Positions 29,485-39,274 of a stretch of DNA of 64,000 nt are shown piece by piece. The DNA comes from Mycolicibacterium madagascariense (GTDB lineage: Bacteria > Actinomycetota > Actinomycetes > Mycobacteriales > Mycobacteriaceae). A model generated the notes under the pieces. It made no database searches and had not been told where the DNA came from. It saw only the letters and a program-made list of their open reading frames with translations. The stretch covers positions 1,798,001 to 1,862,000 of the forward strand of contig NZ_AP022610.1 in NCBI RefSeq assembly GCF_010729665.1. Direction: 5' to 3'. The number at the start of each line of letters is the position of its first letter. The first letter of the stretch is position 1. The translations under genes and the position numbers were made by a program.

Positions 29485-30288
29485 CTACTCTTTCGTGCCA
29501 TTGGCCGACGGCAGCGCGAGCCTGGCCAGAATCTCGTCGTGCAGCAGGCCGTTGGTGGCCACGGCACTGCCGCCGTGCGGTCCCGGTGCGCCGTCGATGT
29601 TGGTGAATCGGCCACCGGCTTCGCGGATCAGGACGTCCAGCGGCGCCAGGTCCCACAGCTTGACCTCGGGCTCGGCCACCACGTCGATCGCCCCTTCGGC
29701 CAGCAGGCAGTAGGACCAGAAGTCGCCATAGCCGCGCGTGCGCCAGACGGCGTCAGTGAGCTCGACGAAGCGGTCGCGACGGTCCTCCCAACCCGTCGTG
29801 AGGTCGGAGTAGGACAGGCTGGCCGCGTCCAGGTCGGCGACGCCGGACACCGCGATGGACCGGGTGGTGCCGTTGAAGGAGGCGAAGGCGCCCTCGCCGG
29901 TGGCCGCCCACCAGCGCCGCGCCAGCGCCGGGGCGCTGACGACCCCGACCGTCGGCACGCCGTCCTCCAGCAGGGCGATGAGGGTCGACCACACGGGGAC
30001 GCCGCGGACGAAGTTCTTGGTGCCGTCGATGGGGTCGAGCACCCACTGACGGCCCGCGAACGCAGCCGTCCCCCCGAACTCCTCGCCGAGCACCGCGTCG
30101 TCCGGTCGGTTCGCCACGAGCAGGCCGCGGAGCAGCTCTTCTGCGGACTCGTCGGCGTCGGTGACCGGCGTCAGGTCGGGCTTGGTGTCGATCCGCAGAT
30201 CCAGCGCACCGAATCTGTCGAGCGTCAGCGCGTCGGCCTCGTCGGCCATCTGGAGCGCAAGGCTGAGGTCGTCGGCGACTGTGCTCAT
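29485..30288 (-). CDS. hisN: Histidinol-phosphatase, inositol-monophosphatase family
   Basis: A 267-residue Mg-dependent phosphatase of the IMPase fold. The signature is [26 protein letters not shown], with upstream GEEFGG and downstream [22 protein letters not shown]. Rv3137, the counterpart near fadE24 in M. tuberculosis, is the histidinol-phosphatase of histidine synthesis, and this gene keeps that neighbourhood. Other IMPase activities are possible from sequence alone. The ATG lies 23 bases from the divergent start at 30312, which leaves little space for leaders. Confidence 0.88.
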   Translation of the reverse strand: MSTVADDLSLALQMADEADALTLDRFGALDLRIDTKPDLTPVTDADESAEELLRGLLVANRPDDAVLGEEFGGTAAFAGRQWVLDPIDGTKNFVRGVPVWSTLIALLEDGVPTVGVVSAPALARRWWAATGEGAFASFNGTTRSIAVSGVADLDAASLSYSDLTTGWEDRRDRFVELTDAVWRTRGYGDFWSYCLLAEGAIDVVAEPEVKLWDLAPLDVLIREAGGRFTNIDGAPGPHGGSAVATNGLLHDEILARLALPSANGTKE

Positions 30289-30311
30289 GGCTGCAGTCCT
30301 ACCATGGCGGG

Positions 30312-30689
30312 GTGTTCGAATTCGTCGTGCTGCTGCTCATCGTCGGTGCCATCGTGTTGCTCCTGGCACCGAGGATCAGACGAGGGCGAGGTGGCCTCGG
30401 CGGTCCGGGGGCCCAGCCCGCGCAGGGCACGCTGCTGGTCACCGGCGTCGCCGCGGGTCCAGAGTCCAATGGGTCGCACAACGTGACGATCACCGGTGTC
30501 ATCAACGGCCCGACCGTGCGCGAGCACGAGGTCTACAGCCGGATGGTGATGAACGTGGGCGCCTCGCCGGCCATCGGTCAGCTGCTGCCGGTCGTGTACT
30601 CGCCGAAGAATCCCGACAAGTGGGGCTTCGCTCCCACCGACGCGCCGCCGCCTCCGCCCCCTCCGCCGTCGGCGACCGAGCTCACCTAG
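30312..30689 (+). CDS. Single-pass membrane protein of unknown function
   Basis: A 125-residue protein with a GTG start: an N-terminal membrane helix ([19 protein letters not shown]), a basic stretch RIRRGRGG, a soluble beta-type domain ([29 protein letters not shown]...) and a Pro-rich end with eight consecutive prolines. The positive residues after the helix predict that the soluble part faces the cytoplasm. The domain is not recognised with confidence. Confidence 0.75.
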   Translation: MFEFVVLLLIVGAIVLLLAPRIRRGRGGLGGPGAQPAQGTLLVTGVAAGPESNGSHNVTITGVINGPTVREHEVYSRMVMNVGASPAIGQLLPVVYSPKNPDKWGFAPTDAPPPPPPPPSATELT

Positions 30690-30732
30690 GCGACGGACGC
30701 GCGGCGTCGTCGAAAACGGGTATGCCGCAACC

Positions 30733-31140
30733 ATGTCCGAACCGCTGCCCGCCGGCCTGCTCGACCTGCTCAACCGTCCCAGCCCCTGCTTCATCGCGAC
30801 CCTCATGCCCGACGGCTCACCCCAGCTCACCGAAACCTGGGTGACCACGGACGGCGAGAACGTCGTCATCAACATCGTCGACGGCATGCAGAAGGCGAGG
30901 AACATCGCGCGCGACCCGCGCGTCGCGGTCAACGTCGTCGACCCCGACGACGTCGCGCGGTTCTACGCGGTGCGCGGTCGGGTCGTGAAGACCACCACCG
31001 AGGGCGGCCGGGAGAGCATCGACGAGATCTCGCACAAGTACCTGGGCATCCCGTACCCCAACTTCAGCGGCAACCCGAACGAGACGCGCCTGCTCGTCAC
31101 CATCGAGGCCGACAAGGTCACGCCGCCCCCCGGCGGATAG
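30733..31140 (+). CDS. PPOX-class (F420/FMN-binding split-barrel) protein
   Basis: A 135-residue split beta-barrel protein of the pyridoxamine-phosphate-oxidase-like group. It starts with LLDLLNRPSPCFIATLMPDGSPQLTETWV and continues KARNIARDPRVAVNVVDPDDVARFYAVRGRV, the usual flavin-fold pattern. In mycobacteria such small proteins are mostly F420-dependent reductases or FMN proteins; the cofactor cannot be decided here. Its 3' end faces fprA. Confidence 0.85.
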   Translation: MSEPLPAGLLDLLNRPSPCFIATLMPDGSPQLTETWVTTDGENVVINIVDGMQKARNIARDPRVAVNVVDPDDVARFYAVRGRVVKTTTEGGRESIDEISHKYLGIPYPNFSGNPNETRLLVTIEADKVTPPPGG

Positions 31141-31155
31141 CCGCGTCCATCGTCG

Positions 31156-32529
31156 TCAGGCGTGCCCGATGCGGAGCATCTCCGCCAGGCTCGCCAACTT
31201 CACCCGTGGCCTGCCGTGCGGTTCGCCCGCGCCGCGCTCGTGGGCGTCGATGAGCTTCCAGTGGTCGTCGGTGACGATCTTCGGCTGCCGCGACAGCAGC
31301 CACTCGGCGGGATCGTCGGTGGCGTCGGGCAGTTCGCCGGCGACGATGAGGTCGGCCAACACCGTGTTGACGGTCTCCTGCGAGTCCTTCTTGTTGCTGC
31401 CGATGACGCCCGAGGGGCCGCGCTTGATCCAGCCGACCACGTATTCGTTGCGGCGGCCGTCGATGCGGCCGTCGGTGTGCGGAATGGTTCCCGAACGCTC
31501 GTCGAACGGCAGCCCCGGCGTCGGCACACCGCGGTAGCCGACGGCGCGCACCACCAGCTGGGCGGGCAGCTCCTCGCGCACCCCGGTGTCCTTGGCCACC
31601 AGCCGGCCGCCGTCGTTCACCAACTCGTTGCGCCCGAGCACGATCGAGGAGACCGCACCGTCGCCCTTGATCTCGATGGGCGAGGTGTGAAAGCGAAACA
31701 CGATGCGGCGCTTGGCCCCTCGCGGTGGCCGCTCGGCGTACCCGCGCAGCACCTTGACGTTGAGCTTGACCGTCTTGCCTGCCGCGTCGAGGTCCTCGTC
31801 GGTGATGCCGTCGAAGTCCGCGGGACCGACGATGACGTCCACGTCGGCCATCGCCTCCAGGTCGGCGAGTTCGCGGAGCTCCATCGTGGTGAACGTGGCC
31901 TGCAGCGGGCCGCGGCGGCCGAGAATCACGACCTCCTCGATGCCCCTGGTGTGCAGGGACTGCAGCGCGTGATCGGCGATGTCGGTGCTCGCGAGCGCAT
32001 CGGGATCGCTCACCAGGATGCGCGCGACGTCGAGTGCGACGTTGCCGTTGCCGACCACGACGGCGCGTCCCGTCGACAGGTCCGGCGTCATCTCCTCGAA
32101 GTGCGGATGGGCGTTGTACCAACCGACGAAGTCGACCGCGGCCACGCTGCCGGGCAGATCCTCCCCGGGTATGCCGAGCGGGCGGTCCGACTGCGCGCCG
32201 ACGGCGTAGATCACCGCGTCGTAGCGCTCGGCCAGTTCCTCGGCCTGCACGTCCTCACCGACCCTGACGTTGCCGAAGAAGCGGAACCGTGGATCGCTGC
32301 CGGTCTTGTCGAATTGGGCGCTGATCGTCTTGATCTTCGGATGGTCGGGGGCCACGCCCGAACGCACTAGGCCCCACGGCGTCGGCAACATCTCCAGCAT
32401 GTCGACCCGGACGTCCCGTGGCTCGTCGGAGCCCTCCATCGAGTCCGCATACTTCAGCAGGGAGGCGGCCGCGAAGTAGCCGGACGGACCGGAACCAACG
32501 ATGGCGACGCGATACGGATGCAAGGGCAT
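31156..32529 (-). CDS. fprA: NADPH-ferredoxin reductase FprA
   Basis: A 457-residue adrenodoxin-reductase-type flavoprotein that moves electrons from NADPH to ferredoxins. The start ATG gives MPLHPYRVAIVGSGPSGYFAAASLL, with the FAD dinucleotide loop; the NADP loop is AVVVGNGNVALDVARIL. MLPTPWGLVRSGVAPDHPKIK and GWIKRGPSGVIGSNKKDSQETV are family signatures. The length equals M. tuberculosis FprA (Rv3106). It diverges from prfB, as in that genome. Confidence 0.96.
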   Translation of the reverse strand: MPLHPYRVAIVGSGPSGYFAAASLLKYADSMEGSDEPRDVRVDMLEMLPTPWGLVRSGVAPDHPKIKTISAQFDKTGSDPRFRFFGNVRVGEDVQAEELAERYDAVIYAVGAQSDRPLGIPGEDLPGSVAAVDFVGWYNAHPHFEEMTPDLSTGRAVVVGNGNVALDVARILVSDPDALASTDIADHALQSLHTRGIEEVVILGRRGPLQATFTTMELRELADLEAMADVDVIVGPADFDGITDEDLDAAGKTVKLNVKVLRGYAERPPRGAKRRIVFRFHTSPIEIKGDGAVSSIVLGRNELVNDGGRLVAKDTGVREELPAQLVVRAVGYRGVPTPGLPFDERSGTIPHTDGRIDGRRNEYVVGWIKRGPSGVIGSNKKDSQETVNTVLADLIVAGELPDATDDPAEWLLSRQPKIVTDDHWKLIDAHERGAGEPHGRPRVKLASLAEMLRIGHA

Positions 32530-32656
32530 GGACCTTCCGACGGGAAGCCGTCTCGTGCCATCGATGCGCAAGGGGCTGTCGCGACATCGTCGACATCGTC
32601 GGCCTGGGTACCTAGCCGATGCTAGCCCGGACGGGCGGTCGGTACCCTGAACTCCC

Positions 32657-33763
32657 GTGGATCCCGACCGGCAAGAAGACATCGCAGCACTCGACACCAC
32701 TTTGACGACGGTGGAGCGCGTGCTCGATGTCGACGGTCTGCGTGATCGGATCAAGACACTCGAGGACGAGGCGTCCGATCCCAAGCTCTGGGACGACCAG
32801 CCGCACGCCCAGAAGGTCACCAGCGATCTGTCGCACGCCCAGAGCGAACTGCGCCGCGTCGAGGAGCTGCGTTCGCGTCTCGAGGACCTCCCCGTGATGT
32901 ACGAACTCGCGGCCGAGGAGGGCGGCGCCGACGACCTCGCCGACGCCGACGGCGAACTGGCGAAGCTGCGCGAGGACATCGCCGGCCTGGAGGTGCGGAC
33001 CCTGCTCTCCGGGGAGTACGACCAGCGCGAGGCCGTCGTCACCATCCGGTCGGGGGCCGGTGGCGTCGACGCCGCCGACTGGGCCGAGATGCTGATGCGG
33101 ATGTACGTCCGCTGGGCGGAGAAGCACGGGTACGGCGTCGAGGTGTTCGACACGTCCTACGCCGAGGAGGCGGGCATCAAGAGCGCCACCTTCGCGGTGC
33201 ACGCGCCCTACGCGTACGGCACGCTGTCGGTCGAGCAGGGGACCCACCGCCTGGTCCGCATCAGCCCGTTCGACAACCAGAGCCGGCGGCAGACCTCGTT
33301 CGCCGACGTCGAGGTGCTGCCCGTCGTCGACACCGCCGACCACATCGACATCCCCGACGGGGACGTCCGCGTCGACGTCTACCGGTCCAGCGGTCCCGGC
33401 GGCCAGTCGGTCAACACGACCGACTCCGCGGTGCGGCTGACCCACATCCCGACCGGCATCGTCGTGACGTGTCAGAACGAGAAGTCGCAGCTGCAGAACA
33501 AGGTGTCGGCGATGCGCGTGCTGCAGGCAAAGCTCCTGGAGCGCAAGCGGTTGGAGGAGCGCGCCGAGATGGACGCGCTCAAGGGTGACGGCGGCAGCTC
33601 GTGGGGCAATCAGATGCGCTCCTACGTGCTGCACCCGTACCAAATGGTCAAGGACCTCCGCAACGAATACGAAGTCGGAAATCCCGCAGCAGTACTCGAC
33701 GGCGACATCGATGGATTCCTGGAAGCCGGGATCCGTTGGCGCAATAGGAAAGATGACGACTAG
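32657..33763 (+). CDS. prfB: Peptide chain release factor 2
   Basis: A 368-residue class I release factor that terminates translation at UGA and UAA. The peptidyl-hydrolysis motif [17 protein letters not shown] and the stop-recognition tripeptide SPF ([10 protein letters not shown]) are both present. It starts at GTG 32657 and reads continuously, so there is no programmed frameshift of the E. coli type. Its last 11 bases overlap the next gene. It is first of a plus-strand block that runs to ssrA. Confidence 0.98.
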   Translation: MDPDRQEDIAALDTTLTTVERVLDVDGLRDRIKTLEDEASDPKLWDDQPHAQKVTSDLSHAQSELRRVEELRSRLEDLPVMYELAAEEGGADDLADADGELAKLREDIAGLEVRTLLSGEYDQREAVVTIRSGAGGVDAADWAEMLMRMYVRWAEKHGYGVEVFDTSYAEEAGIKSATFAVHAPYAYGTLSVEQGTHRLVRISPFDNQSRRQTSFADVEVLPVVDTADHIDIPDGDVRVDVYRSSGPGGQSVNTTDSAVRLTHIPTGIVVTCQNEKSQLQNKVSAMRVLQAKLLERKRLEERAEMDALKGDGGSSWGNQMRSYVLHPYQMVKDLRNEYEVGNPAAVLDGDIDGFLEAGIRWRNRKDDD

Positions 33764-34763
33764 ATATTCAGCAGGCGAGTGGTCCCAAAGCTGGCACGAC
33801 TTCTGGCGCGGGGAGATCGGCGCGTGGATCCTCACGCGGGGATTGAAGATCGCCCTGCTGGTGATCTTCGCGGTGCTCGCCGCGCGGTTCATCAACTGGA
33901 CCGCGCAGAAGGTCACCAGGCGCATCGACGCCGACTTCCAGGAGACCGACCAGATCGTCCGCACGGAGAGTGCCAAGCACCGCCAAGCCGTCGCGTCGGT
34001 CATCTCCTGGGTGTCGATCGCCGTGCTGTTCGTCGTGGTCGCCGTGGACATCACCGACGTCCTCGCCGTGCCGGTCGGTTCGCTGGTGGCGCCGGCGGCG
34101 GTCCTCGGCGCGGCGCTGGGCTTCGGCGCGCAGCGGGTGGTGCAGGACCTGCTCTCGGGCTTCTTCATCATCACCGAGAAGCAGTACGGCTTCGGTGACC
34201 TCGTCGCGCTGACCGTGGCCGGCATCGCCCTGCCCGCCGAGGGCACCGTGGAGGACGTCACGCTGCGCGTCACCAAGCTCCGGTCCACTGAGGGGGAGGT
34301 GTTCACCATCCCCAACGGGCAGATCGTCAAGACGATGAACCTGTCCAAGGACTGGGCCCGCGCCGTCATCGACATCCCGGTGCCGACGAGCGCCGACCTC
34401 ACCCGGGTCGACGAAGTGCTGCGCGGGGTGAGCGACGCGGCCATGAAGGACCCGAGCCTGCGCAAGCTGCTGCTCGACGCGCCGCAGGTGATGGGCGTGG
34501 AGAGCATCGAGGTCGAGACGGTCAACCTGCGGATGGTCGCGCGCACCCTGCCCGGCAAGCAGTTCGAGGTGGGCCGCCGGATCCGCGTCCTGGTGGTCGC
34601 CGGTCTGATCCGCGCCGGCATCGTCACCTCCGCGGACACGTCGCCGTCGGTGAACACGATTCCCAGTCCGGCGGTGGTCACCCCGTCCGAGGCCGCGCCG
34701 GCCACCGCCCGGCAGGCCGACGCCCGCCCGGACGGCGGCCAAGACCCGCAGGACCTGCCATGA
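33753..34763 (+). CDS. MscS-family mechanosensitive channel protein
   Basis: A 336-residue membrane protein with three N-terminal helices and the MscS pore segment [39 protein letters not shown], followed by the beta domain ([27 protein letters not shown]). It would release solutes on hypo-osmotic shock. The ATG overlaps prfB by 11 bases and the end overlaps the next gene by 4. It corresponds to the membrane protein gene (Rv3104c) in the conserved prfB-ftsE block. Confidence 0.92.
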   Translation: MTTRYSAGEWSQSWHDFWRGEIGAWILTRGLKIALLVIFAVLAARFINWTAQKVTRRIDADFQETDQIVRTESAKHRQAVASVISWVSIAVLFVVVAVDITDVLAVPVGSLVAPAAVLGAALGFGAQRVVQDLLSGFFIITEKQYGFGDLVALTVAGIALPAEGTVEDVTLRVTKLRSTEGEVFTIPNGQIVKTMNLSKDWARAVIDIPVPTSADLTRVDEVLRGVSDAAMKDPSLRKLLLDAPQVMGVESIEVETVNLRMVARTLPGKQFEVGRRIRVLVVAGLIRAGIVTSADTSPSVNTIPSPAVVTPSEAAPATARQADARPDGGQDPQDLP

Positions 34764-35323
34764 GTTTCTGGAACTGGGTGACCCGCAGGCGCACCGACCG
34801 CGGCTGGCCGGCCTACCTCGTCAACGGCCGGATCCGCACCTCGACCGCCGCGCTGGTGCTGGCGTTCATCGTCGTGTCCTGGGTGCACAACACCTACCAG
34901 CCCGCGCCGCCCCCGCCCGCCGCGCCCGAGGCCACCCAGGTCGTGCCACCGGGCTTCATGCCAGACCCGGAGTACACGTGGGTGCCGCGCACCAACGTGC
35001 AGACCGCTCCGCGCACGACGTACCGGTCCACGCCGACGACCACGCCCACCACGACCGAGACGACGACCTCGGAGACGAGCCCGACGTCCACCACGTCCAC
35101 CTCGGGGCCCAGCACGACGCCCTCGACGAGCGGACCGCCGACGGCGACCACGATCGTCGATCCCGACGGCCCGGGGCCGCTGCCGCCGACGACCGTCACG
35201 CAGACCCCGCTGACGTCGCCGGGCATACCGGTGCCGAACCGGTCGGGCACGTCGACGACCACGACGACCACCGTCGCGCCCGGCGTGGGATTGCCGGCTC
35301 CGTTCCCTCTGCCACCCGGGTAG
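34760..35323 (+). CDS. Thr/Pro-rich membrane-anchored protein (Rv3103c-like)
   Basis: A 187-residue protein. A basic N-terminus ([13 protein letters not shown]) precedes one membrane helix ([16 protein letters not shown]). A roughly 140-residue extracytoplasmic tail follows, dominated by Thr, Ser and Pro (for example [20 protein letters not shown]). The tail is low complexity and could be O-mannosylated, which is known for Thr/Pro-rich mycobacterial proteins; that is inference. It overlaps the mscS stop by 4 bases and sits 41 bases before ftsE. Confidence 0.85.
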   Translation: MSFWNWVTRRRTDRGWPAYLVNGRIRTSTAALVLAFIVVSWVHNTYQPAPPPPAAPEATQVVPPGFMPDPEYTWVPRTNVQTAPRTTYRSTPTTTPTTTETTTSETSPTSTTSTSGPSTTPSTSGPPTATTIVDPDGPGPLPPTTVTQTPLTSPGIPVPNRSGTSTTTTTTVAPGVGLPAPFPLPPG

Positions 35324-35364
35324 TCCGGGGCTCGGAGGCCATCCGGCTACACTGGCGTGCCGTG

Positions 35365-36054
35365 ATGATCACCCTCGACCACGTGAGCAAGCAGTACAAA
35401 TCCTCGGCACGGCCAGCTCTGGACAACGTCTCGCTCAAGATCGACAAGGGTGAGTTCGTGTTCCTCATCGGGCCGTCCGGATCGGGCAAGTCGACGTTCA
35501 TGCGGCTGCTGCTCGCCGAGGACACCCCGACCCACGGTGACATCCGGGTGTCGAAGTTCCACGTCAACAAGTTGGCGAGCCGGCACATCCCCGGGCTGCG
35601 TCAGGTGCTCGGCTGCGTCTTCCAGGACTTCCGCCTGCTGCAGCAGAAGACGGTGTTCGAGAACGTGGCCTTCGCGCTCGAGGTGATCGGCAAGCGCTCG
35701 GACGTCATCAACCGCGTCGTGCCCGACGTGCTGGAGATGGTGGGGCTGTCCGGCAAGGCCAATCGGCTGCCCAGCGAGCTGTCCGGTGGCGAGCAGCAGC
35801 GGGTCGCGATCGCGCGGGCCTTCGTGAACCGGCCGCTGGTGCTGCTGGCCGACGAGCCGACGGGCAACCTCGATCCGGAGACCAGCAAGGACATCATGGA
35901 TCTGCTCGAGCGGATCAACCGCACCGGTACGACGGTGTTGATGGCGACCCACGACCATCACATCGTCGACTCGATGCGCCAGCGAGTCATCGAACTGGAG
36001 CTGGGACGACTCATCCGCGACGAACAACGCGGTGTCTATGGAATGGATCGCTAG
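35365..36054 (+). CDS. ftsE: Cell division ATP-binding protein FtsE
   Basis: A 229-residue ABC ATPase. It has Walker [16 protein letters not shown], signature [35 protein letters not shown] (with Walker B) and the H-loop ATHDHHIVD. With FtsX it forms the membrane complex that activates peptidoglycan hydrolases at the septum, in mycobacteria via RipC. The start ATG gives [14 protein letters not shown]. It abuts ftsX with no gap. Confidence 0.98.
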   Translation: MITLDHVSKQYKSSARPALDNVSLKIDKGEFVFLIGPSGSGKSTFMRLLLAEDTPTHGDIRVSKFHVNKLASRHIPGLRQVLGCVFQDFRLLQQKTVFENVAFALEVIGKRSDVINRVVPDVLEMVGLSGKANRLPSELSGGEQQRVAIARAFVNRPLVLLADEPTGNLDPETSKDIMDLLERINRTGTTVLMATHDHHIVDSMRQRVIELELGRLIRDEQRGVYGMDR

Positions 36055-36948
36055 GTGCGCTTCGGCTTTCTCGTCAACGAGGTCCTGACCGGGCTTCGTC
36101 GCAACGTCACGATGACGGTCGCCATGATCTTGACGACCGCCATCTCTATCGGCCTGTTCGGCGGTGGACTGCTCGTCGTCCGGCTGGCCGACAGTTCCCG
36201 CAACATCTATCTGGACCGGGTGGAGAGCCAGGTCTTCCTGACCAACGACGTGTCCGCCAACGACCCGTCGTGCAACGTCGACCCGTGCAAGGCGCTGCGC
36301 AAGCAGATCGAGGACCGCAATGACGTGAAGTCGGTGCGGTTCCTGAATCAGCAGGACGCCTACGACGACGCGATCAAGAAGTTCCCCCAGTACAAGGACG
36401 TGGCCGGAAAGGACGCCTTCCCAGCCTCTTTCGTGGTCAAGCTCGACGACCCTGAGCAACACCGGGCCTTCGACGATGCGTTGAAGAATCAGCCGGGGGT
36501 GCTCAACGTGCTGAACCAGAAGGAGCTCATCGACCGTCTGTTCGCGGTCCTCGACGGGCTGAGCGCCGCGGCCTTCGCGGTGGCGCTGGTACAGGCGATC
36601 GGCGCAATCCTGTTGATCGCCAACATGGTTCAGGTCGCGGCCTACACGCGCCGGACGGAGGTGGGCATCATGCGACTGGTCGGCGCGAGCCGCTGGTATA
36701 CGCAGCTGCCCTTCCTCGTCGAGGCCATGTTGGCCGCGTTCATCGGGGTGGTGATCTCGATCATCGGGCTCATCCTGGTGCGCGCGCTGTTCCTCGAACG
36801 CGCGCTCGACCAGTTCTATCAAGCGAACCTGATCGCCAGGATCGACTACGCCGACATCCTCTACATCGCGCCGATCCTGCTGTTCCTCGGTGTCGCGATG
36901 GCGGGTGTGACGGGGTACGTCACCCTGCGGCTGTACGTGCGGCGCTAG
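36055..36948 (+). CDS. ftsX: Cell division membrane protein FtsX
   Basis: A 297-residue protein with four membrane helices and a large extracytoplasmic loop after helix 1 that holds a Cys pair ([12 protein letters not shown]), as in mycobacterial FtsX. The start is GTG directly after the ftsE stop. The loop binds the hydrolase partner outside the membrane, and the C-terminal FtsX/permease region ([23 protein letters not shown]) contacts FtsE. Confidence 0.97.
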   Translation: MRFGFLVNEVLTGLRRNVTMTVAMILTTAISIGLFGGGLLVVRLADSSRNIYLDRVESQVFLTNDVSANDPSCNVDPCKALRKQIEDRNDVKSVRFLNQQDAYDDAIKKFPQYKDVAGKDAFPASFVVKLDDPEQHRAFDDALKNQPGVLNVLNQKELIDRLFAVLDGLSAAAFAVALVQAIGAILLIANMVQVAAYTRRTEVGIMRLVGASRWYTQLPFLVEAMLAAFIGVVISIIGLILVRALFLERALDQFYQANLIARIDYADILYIAPILLFLGVAMAGVTGYVTLRLYVRR

Positions 36949-36950
36949 CG

Positions 36951-37451
36951 GTGGCCAAGAAGTCCGCCGCGGAGGTCAAGAAGTCCCGCAACAACCAGGT
37001 CGTCGCCACGAATCGCAAGGCGCGCCACAACTATTCGATCCTCGACACCTTCGAGGCGGGCATCGCGCTGATGGGCACCGAGGTCAAGGCCCTGCGCGAT
37101 GGCCAGGCCTCCCTGGCCGACGCGTTCGCCACCGTCGACGACGGCGAGATCTGGCTGCGCAACGTCCACATTCCCGAATATCACCACGGGTCGTGGACCA
37201 ACCACGCGCCGCGACGCAACCGCAAGCTGCTGCTGCATCGCAGCCAGATCGACACACTGATCGGCAAGATTCAGGACGGCAACCTGTCGCTGGTGCCGCT
37301 GTCGCTGTACTTCCTCGACGGCAAGGTGAAGGTCGAGTTGGCGCTGGCCCGCGGCAAGCAGGCGCACGACAAACGTCAGAGCCTGGCCAAGCGTGACGCC
37401 GAACGCGAGATCACCCGCGAATTGGGTAGGCGCTCCAAGGGCATGACCTGA
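36951..37451 (+). CDS. smpB: SsrA-binding protein SmpB
   Basis: A 166-residue trans-translation factor that carries tmRNA to stalled ribosomes. Signatures are [39 protein letters not shown] and the C-terminal Lys-rich tail [26 protein letters not shown]. The start is GTG, two bases after ftsX. Its RNA partner ssrA lies about 930 bases downstream on the same strand. Confidence 0.98.
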   Translation: MAKKSAAEVKKSRNNQVVATNRKARHNYSILDTFEAGIALMGTEVKALRDGQASLADAFATVDDGEIWLRNVHIPEYHHGSWTNHAPRRNRKLLLHRSQIDTLIGKIQDGNLSLVPLSLYFLDGKVKVELALARGKQAHDKRQSLAKRDAEREITRELGRRSKGMT

Positions 37452-38299
37452 TCGGGGTCCTGTTCGCCCTGACGTCCGGATTCGGCTACGGCATCAGCGA
37501 CTTCGTGGGAGGCATCGCCTCGCGGCGGGTGCCCGCGCTGCGGGTGGTGCTGGTGTCCTATCCGGTGGCGCTGACGCTGCTGACCGTGCTGGCGACGGTG
37601 GTCGGCGGTCACGTGTCGACGCCGGCCGTCGTGTGGGGCACGCTGTGCGGGTTCAGTCAGGCCTTCGGGGTGTGGTGGTTCTACGCCGCGCTGGCCGCGG
37701 GGCCGATGTCGCTGGTGTCCCCACTCACTGCCGTCCTGGTATCCGCCGTGCCGATCGTGGTCGGCACCGTGCTGCTCGGTGAGCGGCCCAGCGGCGTCGC
37801 GTGCGTCGGCATCGCCCTCGCGCTCGTCGCGGTCGTGCTGGTGAGCCGCGAGAGCCCCGACGCCGACGACCAGCGACCACACCGCTTCACCGCGAAGGTG
37901 GCATGGCTGACGCTCGGCTCGGGTTTGGCGTTCGGTCTCAACTTCGTGCTCATCCACCAGGCGCCGCACGACGCGGGCCTGTGGCCGCTCGTGTTCGCGC
38001 GGGCGTCGGCCACCGTGGTGGTCGTCGTCATCGCGACGGCCACCGCAAACCTGGCGCCGCCGTCGGGGGTGCCGCTGCGGCTCGCCTTGGCGGCGGGGGC
38101 CCTGGACACCGTCTCGAACGTGTCGATGCTCCTGGCCCTGCACGCCTCACTGCTGTCGCTGACGAGCGTGCTGATCTCGCTCTACCCCGCCGCCACGGTG
38201 GGGCTCGCGCTGCTGGTGCTCAAGGAGCGGGTGACGCGCTGGCAGGCGACGGGCATGGTGCTGGCGTTGGCCGCCGTCGCGATGATCGCCGTGGGGTAG
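37448..38299 (+). CDS. EamA/DMT-family transporter
   Basis: A ten-helix drug/metabolite transporter of about 283 residues with two EamA repeats. The first helix ([22 protein letters not shown]) begins upstream of the first standard in-frame start, GTG 37505, and that GTG would remove most of helix 1. The only codon giving a full helix is CTG 37448, which overlaps the smpB stop by 4 bases, like other junctions in this block. The start is therefore uncertain; 37505 is the conservative choice. The substrate is unknown. Confidence 0.85.
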   Translation: MIGVLFALTSGFGYGISDFVGGIASRRVPALRVVLVSYPVALTLLTVLATVVGGHVSTPAVVWGTLCGFSQAFGVWWFYAALAAGPMSLVSPLTAVLVSAVPIVVGTVLLGERPSGVACVGIALALVAVVLVSRESPDADDQRPHRFTAKVAWLTLGSGLAFGLNFVLIHQAPHDAGLWPLVFARASATVVVVVIATATANLAPPSGVPLRLALAAGALDTVSNVSMLLALHASLLSLTSVLISLYPAATVGLALLVLKERVTRWQATGMVLALAAVAMIAVG

Positions 38300-38345
38300 C
38301 GCGCGTCGGGAATGAAAAATGGGTGGCCGTTGTCAGATAGGTGGG

Positions 38346-38351
38346 TAGAAT
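38346..38351 (+). promoter_or_regulatory. Candidate -10 box for ssrA
   Basis: TAGAAT preceded by GGG lies 33-38 bases before the mature tmRNA 5' end. This fits a sigma-A -10 with a short 5' leader removed by RNase P. No well-spaced -35 was found. Confidence 0.4.
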
Positions 38352-38383
38352 CGACCTTCCTGCTGAAGTTCGGCAGGGCGCGA

Positions 38384-38751
38384 GGGGCTGAACGGTTTCG
38401 ACTTCGCGCATCGAATCAAGGGAAGCGTGCCGGTGCAGGCAAATGACCACCGTAAGCGTCGTTGCAACCAATTAAGCGCCGATTCCAATCAGCGCGACTA
38501 CGCCCTCGCTGCCTAAGCGACGGTGTGTCCGTCAGACCGGGAGTGCCCTCGACCCGGAGCCTGGCGTCATCTAGAGGGACAAACCTATACGTCCGGTCGC
38601 GGGACGTACGGGGACATCAAACAGCGACTGGGATCGTCATCTCGGCTCGTCTGCGTGACCGAGAGATCCAAGTAGAGACATAGCGGACTGCGCACGGAGA
38701 AGCCTCGAGGGAATGCCGTAGGACCCGGGTTCGATTCCCGGCAGCTCCACC
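38384..38751 (+). ncRNA. ssrA: Transfer-messenger RNA (tmRNA)
   Basis: The 5' end GGGGCUGAACGGUUUCGAC pairs its first seven bases with CAGCUCC near the 3' end. The tRNA-like TpsiC arm GGGTTCGATTCCC is present at the 3' end. The tag frame at 38478-38516 encodes ADSNQRDYALAA and stop. It differs from the M. tuberculosis tag, as remembered (ADSHQRDYALAA), by Asn for His at position 4. The 3' terminus is CUCCACC with CCA completed post-transcriptionally. It frees stalled ribosomes with SmpB. Genes for tmRNA are common insertion sites for genomic islands. Confidence 0.97.
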
Positions 38752-38758
38752 GGTTGAG

Positions 38759-38792
38759 AACGGGCCAGGGACGAGAGTCCCTGGCCCGTTTT
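38759..38792 (+). terminator. Rho-independent terminator of ssrA
   Basis: AACGGGCCAGGGAC and GTCCCTGGCCCGTT form a perfect 14-bp stem around a GAGA loop, followed by TT. It starts 8 bases after the tmRNA end and is a strong intrinsic terminator. Confidence 0.92.
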
Positions 38793-39274
38793 GCGTGGCG
38801 CGTTGAGTCGTGCTTCGACACGAATTCTTCGATGGGGTTGTCACGCAGAGGAGGAGGACGTTCCTGGCGGGCGTAGTCCGTTGGGGTATCACCTGTGGAG
38901 TTCGTTGAGCGCAGGTCCTTGACGTTGTCCGAGGCTTTCACAGGCGTCGCGTCAGGGCGATGCGCCGTCATGCGGGTGATGGTGAGTTCGACCGGCTGGG
39001 ATTTTGGCGGCCGGGCGTCCGACGTCCCGGCGAGCGATACCGTCCTTGCCGCCACCGAGATCGTGCGTCGTGGGGGAGTCTGATGACAGCCGTGACAGCC
39101 TTCGAGGTGGGGGTTGAAGCGTGCCGTGAACTGCCGTCCGGTTTGGTAGCAGCGTCTGGTCCACAGGTGATGGTGAACGAGCTCGGTTGTCGTGCCGACC
39201 GTCATCCCCCTCTACGCCGCCTACTGCGCTCGCATTCGCAGTGTTGGTAGAAGCAGATTCTGTAGGATTCCCCC
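38793..39274. other. Gene-free stretch between the ssrA terminator and the first kinase
   Basis: No convincing coding region was seen in these 482 bases. Short frames on both strands (62 to 206 residues) have no recognisable domain, and the longest minus-strand one runs antisense through tmRNA. The stretch may contain the island left end and the promoter of the kinase at 39275. Confidence 0.6.

Noticed and set aside
32657..33763. Programmed frameshift in prfB
   Set aside because: The gene reads in one frame from GTG to TAG with no in-frame TGA near the N-terminus, so no frameshift is needed.
35040..35270. Possible tandem repeat or CRISPR-like array
   Set aside because: The repetition comes from Thr, Ser and Pro codons in a low-complexity stalk. 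There is no constant repeat-spacer unit.
34894..35271. Val/Gly-rich minus-strand frame within the Thr-rich gene
   Set aside because: It is the mirror of the Thr/Pro codon repeats on the plus strand and has no independent support.
38585..39205. 206-codon minus-strand open frame
   Set aside because: It runs antisense through the 3' half of tmRNA and its terminator. Its SCRESNPGP-like stretch is the well-known false translation opposite the tRNA-like end. No domain is visible in the rest.
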